51,074 bases of DNA, from contig JACPZS010000239.1 of assembly GCA_016195385.1 (NCBI GenBank), positions 1 to 51,074 of the forward strand, read 5' to 3'. The stretch is from Verrucomicrobiota bacterium (GTDB taxonomy: Bacteria; Verrucomicrobiota; Verrucomicrobiia; Limisphaerales; JACPZS01). Shown piece after piece: positions 33,469 to 40,954 of the stretch (position 1 is the first letter of the stretch; every line of letters begins with the position of its first letter). The position numbers were made by a program, and so were the translations under genes. The notes below the pieces were generated by a model. It ran no database searches and had not been told where the DNA came from. It worked only from the letters and a program-made list of their open reading frames with translations.

Positions 33469-33939
33469 TCATTCTCCAACAATTTCAATGGGAGTGCAAA
33501 CCTCTGGTAAAACCAGCCCGTGCGCGGCCATGAACATCCGCAGCTTCGCGAGCAAATGCGGATTCGCCAGATGCCGGCAATTCCAGGTGAGCAGGATGTT
33601 CACGCGATTTTGCGCGGCCACGACTGCATGAATGGCATCGGACGACGCGGCGGGCGGGAGCAACCGTTCAGCCAGAATCGCCCGCGCCAGTTCGCGTGCC
33701 GAATCATCCACCATCAGAACCGTCAACCCGGCCAGTGCCTCGGCACGACGACGGCGCATCTCCGCGTCACCCAGGCCCGCCTCCCGCAACACCTCCGAGG
33801 AAGTCACGCACACATATCGCTGCCGCTCGTCCTGCCACCATTGCCGGGTGAGTTGCTGGTGCGCGGCGAGAATGGAATCCCGGCTCGGATTCGCCACCAA
33901 ATAACTCACAACCGTCGTCTCGATGTAAATGGTTTCCAT
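33469..33939 (-). CDS. PIN-domain protein, VapC-like toxin
   Basis: A 156-residue PIN-domain protein with the family opening METIYIETTVVSYLVANPSR, where the first acidic residue is Glu instead of the usual Asp, a known variant. Other acidic positions are SSEVLRE, ASSDAIHAVVAAQ and the region before LLTWNCRHLANPH. PIN toxins are Mg2+-dependent RNases that cut tRNA or rRNA. The next gene downstream by four bases encodes a small antitoxin-like protein, and the next upstream (ending at 33941) is an OLD-type nuclease gene, so all three may be one unit. Cellular target unknown. Confidence 0.82.
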   Translation of the reverse strand: METIYIETTVVSYLVANPSRDSILAAHQQLTRQWWQDERQRYVCVTSSEVLREAGLGDAEMRRRRAEALAGLTVLMVDDSARELARAILAERLLPPAASSDAIHAVVAAQNRVNILLTWNCRHLANPHLLAKLRMFMAAHGLVLPEVCTPIEIVGE

Positions 33940-33940
33940 T

Positions 33941-35662
33941 TTACGAATCTGGCATCCCTAAACGCTGCGGGTTCTGAAACCAACCACGAATGCGAGTCAC
34001 GAAATCCCACACATCGCCGCTGCTGGGTCGTAGATAATTTGAATTGCCTGCATCTTCTCCCATTGCTTCAAAGGTTCTCAAAAGCCATTCGTTTTTTCCG
34101 CTCCATTGGTTGCGAGAAAGATTCGGCAACCAACATTCAAGTTCTCCAACAGGGACGACAAAGACACCGTATTGAGCCAGTTGATTGATGAAATTGTTCA
34201 AATCAAGTTGGTCGTCGCCAGTCACACACGCCACACCCTGCTTCTTCAGAGATTTCTCAATCGGTTTCAGCTTTGCGTGCAACTGGCCACGTAGTTGGCC
34301 TAAAGATTGTCGCGTTGCTGGTGGTATTCCCGCCGCCTCTGCGAGAGTTTGAAAGGCGTCGGATTTGCTTTCGAGTAGCAAGTCAATATCAACAATGGAG
34401 GCCGCTGCAACTCCGAGTCGGCGCAACGGTGCGATAACGCGCGCAGTTGTTTGCCAGTTCTGCGCATTTAGAAAAAGGCAGTCAGCGATTTCTCCAGCAT
34501 GGTGAAAGGTGAGGCAACGATGATTCACTTCATCGTAGAAAGCGCGATCTGCGTCGGCTTCGGTAACAGCGACTGATTCGTAGAATATTCCAGTAAGTGC
34601 TCCAATTGAACGAAGCAGAGGCTGGCGCATCAGTGGAATGATTTCTTGCTGTGGCAGCAAGCGGCTCGTTGCTGAACTGTCTCGGTAAGTCAGCCGGACG
34701 ATGTTTAGGTCAATTCCTGCCTGAACACAGCCCATCAAAAAGGGTGCGCTATGTGTGGCGATAAAGAGTTGCTGTCTGTTGGCTCTAGCGAGCTTGCATA
34801 ATTCGCGTGCTAGTTTGATGCAAAGCGCTGGGTGTAAAAAAGCTTCAGGCTCATCAATGAGAATCATTCTTGCATCGCTTGCCACGACTGCTGCAACCAT
34901 TCCGCAATACGCACGCACACCATCACTCATCGTATCAATTTTTTCGGACTGGCGGAAGAAGCCCACCACATCATCGGCAAGACTTCTTTCGTAACCCGGC
35001 GGAGGCGCGACTTTGGAAATTTTCGCTTCAAAATTCTCCCCGAATGGATCTATGACAAAATGACATTTGAATGCGTCGTGGATAATTTCCTGTGTCAGTT
35101 TTCGCTTCGTGTCGGAATAAAAAAGTCTGCTGAGAACGTGAACATAACGTCCAAGCGGAGACTCACGCTTGGTTGGATTGAGCACGTCTAAACGTTCTTT
35201 ACCCCCAAGCATGAGGAAAAAACCTCGGAGAAAATGCTGACGCACTTCTTCGTTAATTTGCCCGATGTCGTGTAGAGTCGAGAATTCCCTCAAGAAAATT
35301 TCCCACGAGGACTTGTGGATTTCATAACTTTTACCTCCACTGTCAAATTGGATAGCACTCGATGGATTGTTCAATGATGGTCTTGCAGCCGCTTGGGCAC
35401 CTTGTAATTCAGCTAGAATTGAGACTTTCTGCTGTTCGCTCCATGGCGTGAAAATCAAATCCTGAAGCACTTTTCTATGTGGGGCTTGCTGTGGATGTTG
35501 AATAGCTGCCTGAAGCTCTCTCAGAAGCAAACTCTTTCCCGAATGATTTGGGCCGACGAACACATTGACGCTGGCTGGCGCAAATTCCAAAGGTGCTTGT
35601 AATCCTTTCGATCCCGCGCGCAACACAACGCGTTCAATGGAGTGTTCGGTTTCCACCAACAT
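33941..35662 (-). CDS. OLD-family ATPase with TOPRIM-like nuclease domain
   Basis: A 573-residue protein. The N-terminal ABC-like ATPase has Walker A GPNHSGKS (37-44), an insertion with a helical region, and Walker B/signature RMILIDEPEAFLHP with ATHSAPFL. The C-terminal part has a TOPRIM-like arrangement: VAVTEADADRAFYDEVN (Glu) and ASIVDIDLLLESK (DxD). This is the domain order of OLD endonucleases, which act in anti-phage defence, alone or with partners. The GC content looks lower than that of its neighbours, suggesting transfer. It adjoins a PIN toxin and antitoxin rather than a known partner such as a GajB helicase. Sequence identifies the class, not the target. Confidence 0.85.
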   Translation of the reverse strand: MLVETEHSIERVVLRAGSKGLQAPLEFAPASVNVFVGPNHSGKSLLLRELQAAIQHPQQAPHRKVLQDLIFTPWSEQQKVSILAELQGAQAAARPSLNNPSSAIQFDSGGKSYEIHKSSWEIFLREFSTLHDIGQINEEVRQHFLRGFFLMLGGKERLDVLNPTKRESPLGRYVHVLSRLFYSDTKRKLTQEIIHDAFKCHFVIDPFGENFEAKISKVAPPPGYERSLADDVVGFFRQSEKIDTMSDGVRAYCGMVAAVVASDARMILIDEPEAFLHPALCIKLARELCKLARANRQQLFIATHSAPFLMGCVQAGIDLNIVRLTYRDSSATSRLLPQQEIIPLMRQPLLRSIGALTGIFYESVAVTEADADRAFYDEVNHRCLTFHHAGEIADCLFLNAQNWQTTARVIAPLRRLGVAAASIVDIDLLLESKSDAFQTLAEAAGIPPATRQSLGQLRGQLHAKLKPIEKSLKKQGVACVTGDDQLDLNNFINQLAQYGVFVVPVGELECWLPNLSRNQWSGKNEWLLRTFEAMGEDAGNSNYLRPSSGDVWDFVTRIRGWFQNPQRLGMPDS

Positions 35663-35712
35663 AGTTGAAAGGCTATTTTAGTTCGTGTTGCTTCGTGTCC
35701 GTTCGCACTCCC

Positions 35713-36591
35713 TTAATACAACCACTTCCCAATCTTCCCATCCGCATCCAGCGTCACGCCCTGACGGCGATACGCCCAGCACATGTAGCTGATGCTCACG
35801 AAAAATGACGCGGGCAAGCGGTTCGCCGCGCAAATCTTCACGCCCAGCAACGTCGTCTTGCCGCCGAAACCCATCGGGCCGATGCCGAGTTCGTTCGACG
35901 TTTTCAAAATGTCCTGCTCCAACGCGTCGAGTTCGGGAATCGGATTGCGGTCGGGAATCAGCCGCAGGAATTGCGTCTTGCTCAGTTCGTAGCCCGTCGC
36001 GCGGTCGCCGCCGATGCACACGCCGAGGATGCCCGGCCCGCAGCCTTTGCCCTGCGCCTGCAACACCGCGTCGAGGATCGCCTTGCGGCAGCCGTCGAGG
36101 TCGCGGTTCGCGTTGAGCTTCTCGGCGGGCAACGAGTATTGCGCGCCGACGTTTTCGCAGCCGCCGCCCTTGAGCACGAGCCGCACGCTCACATCCGGCC
36201 CGCGATGTTGATGAAAATGAAACGCCGGCGCGCCCGGCCCGCAATTCGTGCCGTCGTTCTTGCCCGTGAGCGAATCAACGGAGTTCTGCCGGAGAAAACC
36301 TTTCTTCGTCGCGAGCTTCACGGCTTCCTTCGCCGTTTCTTCAAACGCGATTTGGTCAAAGCCGACCGGACAATCCACGTAAAACAGAATGCTTCCCGTG
36401 TCCTGACAGATGGGCTGCGACTTCTGTTTTGCCAGTTGGATGTTGCGGTCGATGATCTTGAGCGCCGACTCGGCCAGCGTTCCCTTTTTTTCCTGTTCCA
36501 AAGACGCGATTATGGATTGGTTCACGTCGTCGGGAATCTCGGCGGAGGTGCGGCGAATAAGTTCGATCAAGGAGTCCAGCGGTGCATTCAT
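35713..36591 (-). CDS. Fumarate hydratase class I, alpha (N-terminal) subunit
   Basis: A 292-residue iron-sulfur hydratase domain. The [4Fe-4S] ligand candidates are Cys62 in QPICQDTG, Cys145 in GGGCENVG and Cys192 in LGVCIGG, all in the positions seen in FumA/TtdA proteins. Other matches are DVNQSIIAS, TNCGPGAPAFHFH and IGPMGFGGKTTLLGVKI. Class I enzymes of this kind need the C-terminal beta domain, usually from the next gene; here none adjoins it, so the beta subunit must be elsewhere. It converts fumarate and malate, or a related dicarboxylate. The start at 36591 is well placed and the gene is divergent from the next protease gene. Confidence 0.93.
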   Translation of the reverse strand: MNAPLDSLIELIRRTSAEIPDDVNQSIIASLEQEKKGTLAESALKIIDRNIQLAKQKSQPICQDTGSILFYVDCPVGFDQIAFEETAKEAVKLATKKGFLRQNSVDSLTGKNDGTNCGPGAPAFHFHQHRGPDVSVRLVLKGGGCENVGAQYSLPAEKLNANRDLDGCRKAILDAVLQAQGKGCGPGILGVCIGGDRATGYELSKTQFLRLIPDRNPIPELDALEQDILKTSNELGIGPMGFGGKTTLLGVKICAANRLPASFFVSISYMCWAYRRQGVTLDADGKIGKWLY

Positions 36592-36688
36592 GCGAGGCGA
36601 CTTTAGAGTTTGTCCAAATCAGTGTCAACGCGAGCAGGCGCGCCAAACGTCGCTTGTCATCACGCGCCCGCAAAGTTATGTTCGCGCG

Positions 36689-37711
36689 ATGAGATTTTCT
36701 CTGGTTCTGCTCGCGATGGTCCTAACGCGGCCCGGCTTGGCTGCCACGGGCGTCGCGTCGGGCGAGCACGTGGAAGCGAAACCCGCCGCCAGGAGTTCCG
36801 CGTCGGAGGTCGCAGCCGACGTGATTCAATTGAAAGACAAAGCGGCGATCTCCGGAAAAATTCTCGCGGAAAAATCTGATCAAGTCGTGGTGGATCTCGG
36901 TTACACTGTCCTCGTGGTGCCACGAAGTCAGGTGACGAAGATCAACCGGTCGGCATCGCCAGCGGCAATCGCGCTGCGGGGGCCGGTCGTGACGACGGAG
37001 GTGAAAGGCGGATTGTATGCGACGGCGCCGACGCCACCGAACGAACGGAATGTGCGCGAGCTGGTGCAGCAACTGGGCGAAGCGGTCGTGCAAGTGCGCA
37101 CGCCGGGCGGATTAGGCTCGGGTTTCATTTTGAACGAGGAAGGATACCTCATCACCAATTTCCATGTCATCGAAAGCGAAACGCAGATCTCGGTCGAAGT
37201 GTATCAGCACCACGGCGCGCAACTGGAACGGAACAGTTTCAAGCAAGTGCGGATTGTCGCGATGAACAAGTTTGCGGACCTGGCGCTCTTGAAGATCGAG
37301 GACGCGGCCACGAAATTCGCGCGCGTCCTGCTTGGCGATGCGGACGCGCTGTCCGTCGGCGAGCGCGTATTTGCCATCGGCAGCCCGCTCGGTCTCGAGC
37401 GAACAGTGACGGAGGGAATCCTGAGCACCAAGACGCGCGAAATTCAGGGTGCTTTGTATTTGCAGACGACGGCGCAGATCAATCCGGGCAACAGCGGCGG
37501 GCCGCTTTTCAATCTGCGCGGCGAAGTCGTCGGCGTCACGAACATGAAACTGACTTTTGGCGAAGGTCTTGGTTTCGCGATCCCCGTCGAGATTGTGAAG
37601 TATTTTTTGAACCATCGCGACGCGTTCGCCTACGACAACGACAATCCGAACAATGCGTTTCGTTACCTCGAACCACCGAGCCGCACGAAAACGGCCGCCG
37701 CCAAGCCGTGA
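36689..37711 (+). CDS. Trypsin-like serine protease (HtrA core without PDZ)
   Basis: A 340-residue exported protease. Signal peptide is MRFSLVLLAMVLTRPGLA. A small beta-rich segment (AAISGKILAEKSDQVVVDLG) precedes the protease. The triad is complete: His in ITNFHVIESE, Asp in KFADLALLKI, Ser in NPGNSGGPLF. Unlike the pair at 8-10 kb it lacks a PDZ domain and ends shortly after the core (YFLNHRDAFAY). The start at 36689 is preferred because the signal peptide begins there; the longer frame begins in the neighbouring divergent gene. Likely periplasmic. It is followed within 75 bases by a secreted protein gene on the same strand. Confidence 0.88.
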   Translation: MRFSLVLLAMVLTRPGLAATGVASGEHVEAKPAARSSASEVAADVIQLKDKAAISGKILAEKSDQVVVDLGYTVLVVPRSQVTKINRSASPAAIALRGPVVTTEVKGGLYATAPTPPNERNVRELVQQLGEAVVQVRTPGGLGSGFILNEEGYLITNFHVIESETQISVEVYQHHGAQLERNSFKQVRIVAMNKFADLALLKIEDAATKFARVLLGDADALSVGERVFAIGSPLGLERTVTEGILSTKTREIQGALYLQTTAQINPGNSGGPLFNLRGEVVGVTNMKLTFGEGLGFAIPVEIVKYFLNHRDAFAYDNDNPNNAFRYLEPPSRTKTAAAKP

Positions 37712-37784
37712 ATCGCCTTATCCCGATCCGTCCATCGTCGCCGACTGGCGCGCAACGGCTGGGTCACCTTCACTCCGATTACTT

Positions 37785-39680
37785 ATGATGCGACTGCAAA
37801 AATATATTTCCACGATGGCAGCAATGGTCCTCGCCAACACGTTCGCGTTGGCGGCCACCGTTCCGCCGCCGGAAAAATTGCTGCCCGCTGACACGCTCGG
37901 GATTTATGTGATCCCGGATTTTGCGAAAGCCCGAGAGAGTTTCGCGCGCGTGGCGATGGCGCAGTTGTGGCGCGATCCGGAGATGAAGGCGTTTCGGGAA
38001 AAGTTTTTGGAGAAACTGAAGAGCGACCTGATCGCGCCGCTGGAGCGGGAACTCGGCGTCAAGTTCGAGGACTACGCCAGCCTGGCGCAGGGCCAGTTCA
38101 CGGTCGCTTTGACGCGCAACGGCTGGGAGGGAAAAACAAATCAATCGCCCGGCTGGCTGTTGCTCCTCGACACGAAAGAAAAGAGTGGTCAGTTGAAAAC
38201 GAACCTGGCCGAGTTGCGCAAGAAATGGGTCGATGCCGGCAAGCAAATCAAAACCGACAAGATTCGCGATGTGGAATTCACGACGCTCATTTTCAACGCC
38301 GACGATCTGGAGCAAACTTTGAAGCGGGCGCTCAAGAGCAAAGCCAAGTCGAACGGCGCGGAGGAAAAATCGAACGGCTCCACCAACAAAATCGAATTGA
38401 CCTTCGGTCAATCCGAATCACTGCTGCTTGTGGGCAGTGAAGCGAAGGACTTTGAAAAAGTTCTTAGCCGGCAGGCGGGTGGCGCGGTGCCTGCGCTCGC
38501 GGAAGAGGCAGCGTTTGAAAGCAAACATGCCGCGCTGTTTCGTGATTCTATTTCGTATGCCTGGCTGAACCTGGAGCCAGTCATCGAGAATCTCAGCCGG
38601 GCCGCCGCGGTGCGCGAAGGCCGGGCGAGCGGGCCGATGGACATGCAGAAAATGATCGACGCCCTGGGATTGCGCGGGTTAAAGACGGTGTCGTTCCACG
38701 TCAACACGCCGCCGGACGGCACCGCGCTCAATTTTTTCCTCGCCGTGCCTGAAGCGGCGCGCAAAGGAATTTTCAAAATGCTCGCCTTCGAGTCCAAGGA
38801 CGCCGCCCCGCCCCCGTTCGTGCCCGTGGACGCGGTGAAGTTCAGCCGCTGGCGTCTCGACGGCCAGAAAGCCTGGGACGCGCTCGAAACCATGCTGGGC
38901 GAAGTCTCACCGCAAATGAAAGGAGCCATCAAGCTGCTCACGGAAACCGCCGGCAAGGACAAGGATCCAAAGTTCGATTTCCGTAAAAATTTCATTGGGA
39001 ACTTGGGAGATGATTTCATCTCGTATCGGCGCAAACCACGGAGCGCGGACGCCTCGGATCTGGCCGCGCCGCCGTCCATCACGCTCATCGCTTCCGCGAA
39101 CGCCGATCAACTCGCCGTGGCGTTGAAGGCGGTTTCCTCGCTGTTGCCGATGGAACCCGGCGGCGCGAAGGAACGCGAATTTCTCGGCAAGAAAATTTAT
39201 TCATTCGCGTTGCCAACAGTGCCCGGCCAAAAAGACGAGCGAGCGTTGAGTTTTTCCCCCAGCAGCGGCTACGTGGCTTTCTCGGCGGACGCCGCGCTGC
39301 TTGAAGAATTTTTGCGCAGCAGCGAAACGAAGCTGAAGTCGCTGCGTGAAACGACCGGCCTCAGCGAATCGGCGGAGAAGGTCGGCGGGTTGGGCACCGG
39401 GTTTTTCGCCTATGATAATAATAACGAGACGCTGCGCCTGCTCTTCGACTCGGCGCGACAGGATCCGGACAAATTTGCAAAAAACATTTTGCCGTTGAGC
39501 GGCCTGCCGGGCGCGCCCGATCAGTCCACGGAGTTGAAGGAATGGTTTGATTTCTCGCTGTTGCCGCCATTTGAAAAAATCGCGAAATACTTCCAGTTCA
39601 CGGTCGGTGCCGGCAGCGTGGGCGCGGACGGTTTGACTTACAAAATTTTCGCGCCGACGCCGCCGGAGTTGCAGAAGTAG
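37785..39680 (+). CDS. Large exported protein of unknown function, DUF3352-like
   Basis: A 631-residue protein with a signal peptide (MMRLQKYISTMAAMVLANTF). The mature N-terminus reads EKLLPADTLGIYVIPDFAKA, typical of a group of large secreted verrucomicrobial/planctomycete proteins sometimes labelled DUF3352-like, and the body has mixed helical regions (QLWRDPEMKAFREKFLEKLK). No catalytic motif was seen. It follows the serine protease gene closely, so the two may be co-expressed, but no functional relation is known. Start at 37785 chosen from the signal peptide. Confidence 0.72.
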   Translation: MMRLQKYISTMAAMVLANTFALAATVPPPEKLLPADTLGIYVIPDFAKARESFARVAMAQLWRDPEMKAFREKFLEKLKSDLIAPLERELGVKFEDYASLAQGQFTVALTRNGWEGKTNQSPGWLLLLDTKEKSGQLKTNLAELRKKWVDAGKQIKTDKIRDVEFTTLIFNADDLEQTLKRALKSKAKSNGAEEKSNGSTNKIELTFGQSESLLLVGSEAKDFEKVLSRQAGGAVPALAEEAAFESKHAALFRDSISYAWLNLEPVIENLSRAAAVREGRASGPMDMQKMIDALGLRGLKTVSFHVNTPPDGTALNFFLAVPEAARKGIFKMLAFESKDAAPPPFVPVDAVKFSRWRLDGQKAWDALETMLGEVSPQMKGAIKLLTETAGKDKDPKFDFRKNFIGNLGDDFISYRRKPRSADASDLAAPPSITLIASANADQLAVALKAVSSLLPMEPGGAKEREFLGKKIYSFALPTVPGQKDERALSFSPSSGYVAFSADAALLEEFLRSSETKLKSLRETTGLSESAEKVGGLGTGFFAYDNNNETLRLLFDSARQDPDKFAKNILPLSGLPGAPDQSTELKEWFDFSLLPPFEKIAKYFQFTVGAGSVGADGLTYKIFAPTPPELQK

Positions 39681-39708
39681 CCATCGGCATGCTGCGCTTT
39701 GAAGCGCG

Positions 39709-40110
39709 ATGCCCACTTCCATGAATAGCGAGTTGACTGAAGCGGTGGAAAAACTCGGCCTGAAGAATTACGGCCGACACATCTTCCTTTGTGCTGATCA
39801 AACGGAACCGCTCTGCGCGTCGAAGGAGCGAGGGCTGGAGGCGTGGGAGTTTTTGAAGCGGCGGCTGAAGGAACTCAACCTGGCTGGGCCTTCGCCGCTC
39901 GTGTATCGCACGAAGGTCAATTGCCTGCGCGTTTGCATGGATGGACCGATTGCAGTCGTTTACCCTGAAGCGGTCTGGTATCATTCCTGCACACCCGCCA
40001 CTTTGGAGCGCATCATTCAGGACCACCTCATCGGCGGAAAAGTCGTCGAAGAATTTTTGCTGGCGCGAAATGAATTCATTTCAGGCAACGGCTCGAACGC
40101 GGACAGTTAA
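39709..40110 (+). CDS. Thioredoxin-like [2Fe-2S] ferredoxin
   Basis: A 133-residue protein of the thioredoxin-fold [2Fe-2S] ferredoxin family, related to NuoE and Shethna-type proteins. Four cysteines in the expected places (C28, C36, C72, C76; [11 protein letters not shown] and NCLRVCMDG) bind one cluster. [16 protein letters not shown] and the end strand [13 protein letters not shown] match the family. There is no signal peptide. It may shuttle electrons in the cytoplasm. A start at 39721 (Met5) is also possible. Partner unknown. Confidence 0.85.
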   Translation: MPTSMNSELTEAVEKLGLKNYGRHIFLCADQTEPLCASKERGLEAWEFLKRRLKELNLAGPSPLVYRTKVNCLRVCMDGPIAVVYPEAVWYHSCTPATLERIIQDHLIGGKVVEEFLLARNEFISGNGSNADS

Positions 40111-40151
40111 ATCTGTTTTTAACCGCCCTCCCGCGCCGAACGAACGCTGCC

Positions 40152-40709
40152 TCAATCGTCCAACGCCATGCTGTCGGCTTGGATGGCAGCGCCAATGCGT
40201 TGGGCGGCGTCCAGCGCGAATCGTTCCGCCGATTCGATTTTGGTTTTGAGATTTAGCGAGGCTAGTAGGTAGGCGTCGGCTTCTTCGGTTGGGATGAGGC
40301 TCCAACCGCCGGCAGCCCGGCGTTCCCAAGCGCGAGTCAGCAAACGCGTCAGCGACTGATGCAGCCGCTTGCGGTGCGCACGGCGAAAATGGCGAATGAA
40401 GTTTGCGTCCAGTTCGTGGTTGCCTCCGAGATAACGAATGCACCCGTCGCGCGTGGCTTCGAACTCGATCTGCTGCGATCCGTAAATGGCCGTCGCGTAG
40501 CAATAGGTCAAAAGCGTCAGCCATTCGCGAAATTCACTGCCGGAGACGGCGGCACTTGCCTGCCCCGGGCCGCCGCTCACTTGAGGTTCCGTTTCGTTTA
40601 CGGCTTCCAGTGCGAGCCGGACCAACGTCGGCTTGTCAAACCAGTTGGCGAGCGACGATGGCAGCGGGTAACGATTCGTCTGAATGTTTGGTTGTGACAC
40701 TGTGGTCAT
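40152..40709 (-). CDS. Transposase N-terminal-domain-only protein, possibly domesticated
   Basis: A 185-residue protein whose middle (LTLLTYCYATAIYGSQQIEF, EATRDGCIRYLGGNHELDA, NFIRHFRRAHR) matches the N-terminal domain of IS1182/IS5-type transposases (DUF772/InsH N-terminal), which reads LLYGYATGIYSSRKIE and RYLxGNxxPDxxTIxxFR. No DDE catalytic domain follows; instead the protein ends with a helical tail (AERFALDAAQRIGAAIQA). The ATG at 40709 has AAAGG nearby and begins after the upstream region that overlaps the metH leader. A free-standing copy with an intact frame suggests a DNA-binding protein taken over by the host. Confidence 0.72.
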   Translation of the reverse strand: MTTVSQPNIQTNRYPLPSSLANWFDKPTLVRLALEAVNETEPQVSGGPGQASAAVSGSEFREWLTLLTYCYATAIYGSQQIEFEATRDGCIRYLGGNHELDANFIRHFRRAHRKRLHQSLTRLLTRAWERRAAGGWSLIPTEEADAYLLASLNLKTKIESAERFALDAAQRIGAAIQADSMALDD

Positions 40710-40898
40710 GGGTTGCCTTTCTTTTGTTGCCGATCTTTTCTTGTCGAAGAAAGCATCGCCGCCACCGGTTACGCTCTCATGTCGAGCGGGTGACTTTGTT
40801 GCAACAAAGCTCTTTGCGTAGCTGTGGTTTCTAAATTTCATATCTTTCAATCAAGATTTGTTGATTTGACATTTTAGACTCCACCGCGCTACGATTCG

Positions 40899-40916
40899 CC
40901 GCGATTTGAATCGCGG
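40899..40916 (+). promoter_or_regulatory. Short perfect hairpin in the metH leader
   Basis: CCGCGAT and ATCGCGG are separated by TTGA, 39 bases before the metH start. It is too small for a SAM or cobalamin riboswitch, and no other box of either class was seen in the 245-base interval, so it may be a local mRNA structure or a divergent-gene terminator. Confidence 0.3.
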
Positions 40917-40954
40917 TTCATCATCGAACCGTTCGAGCCGATGAAAAGACTGCC

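Noticed and set aside
40710-40954. SAM or cobalamin riboswitch upstream of metH
   Set aside because: The interval is short, and neither the conserved B12 box nor a SAM-type core was found; only a small hairpin is visible.
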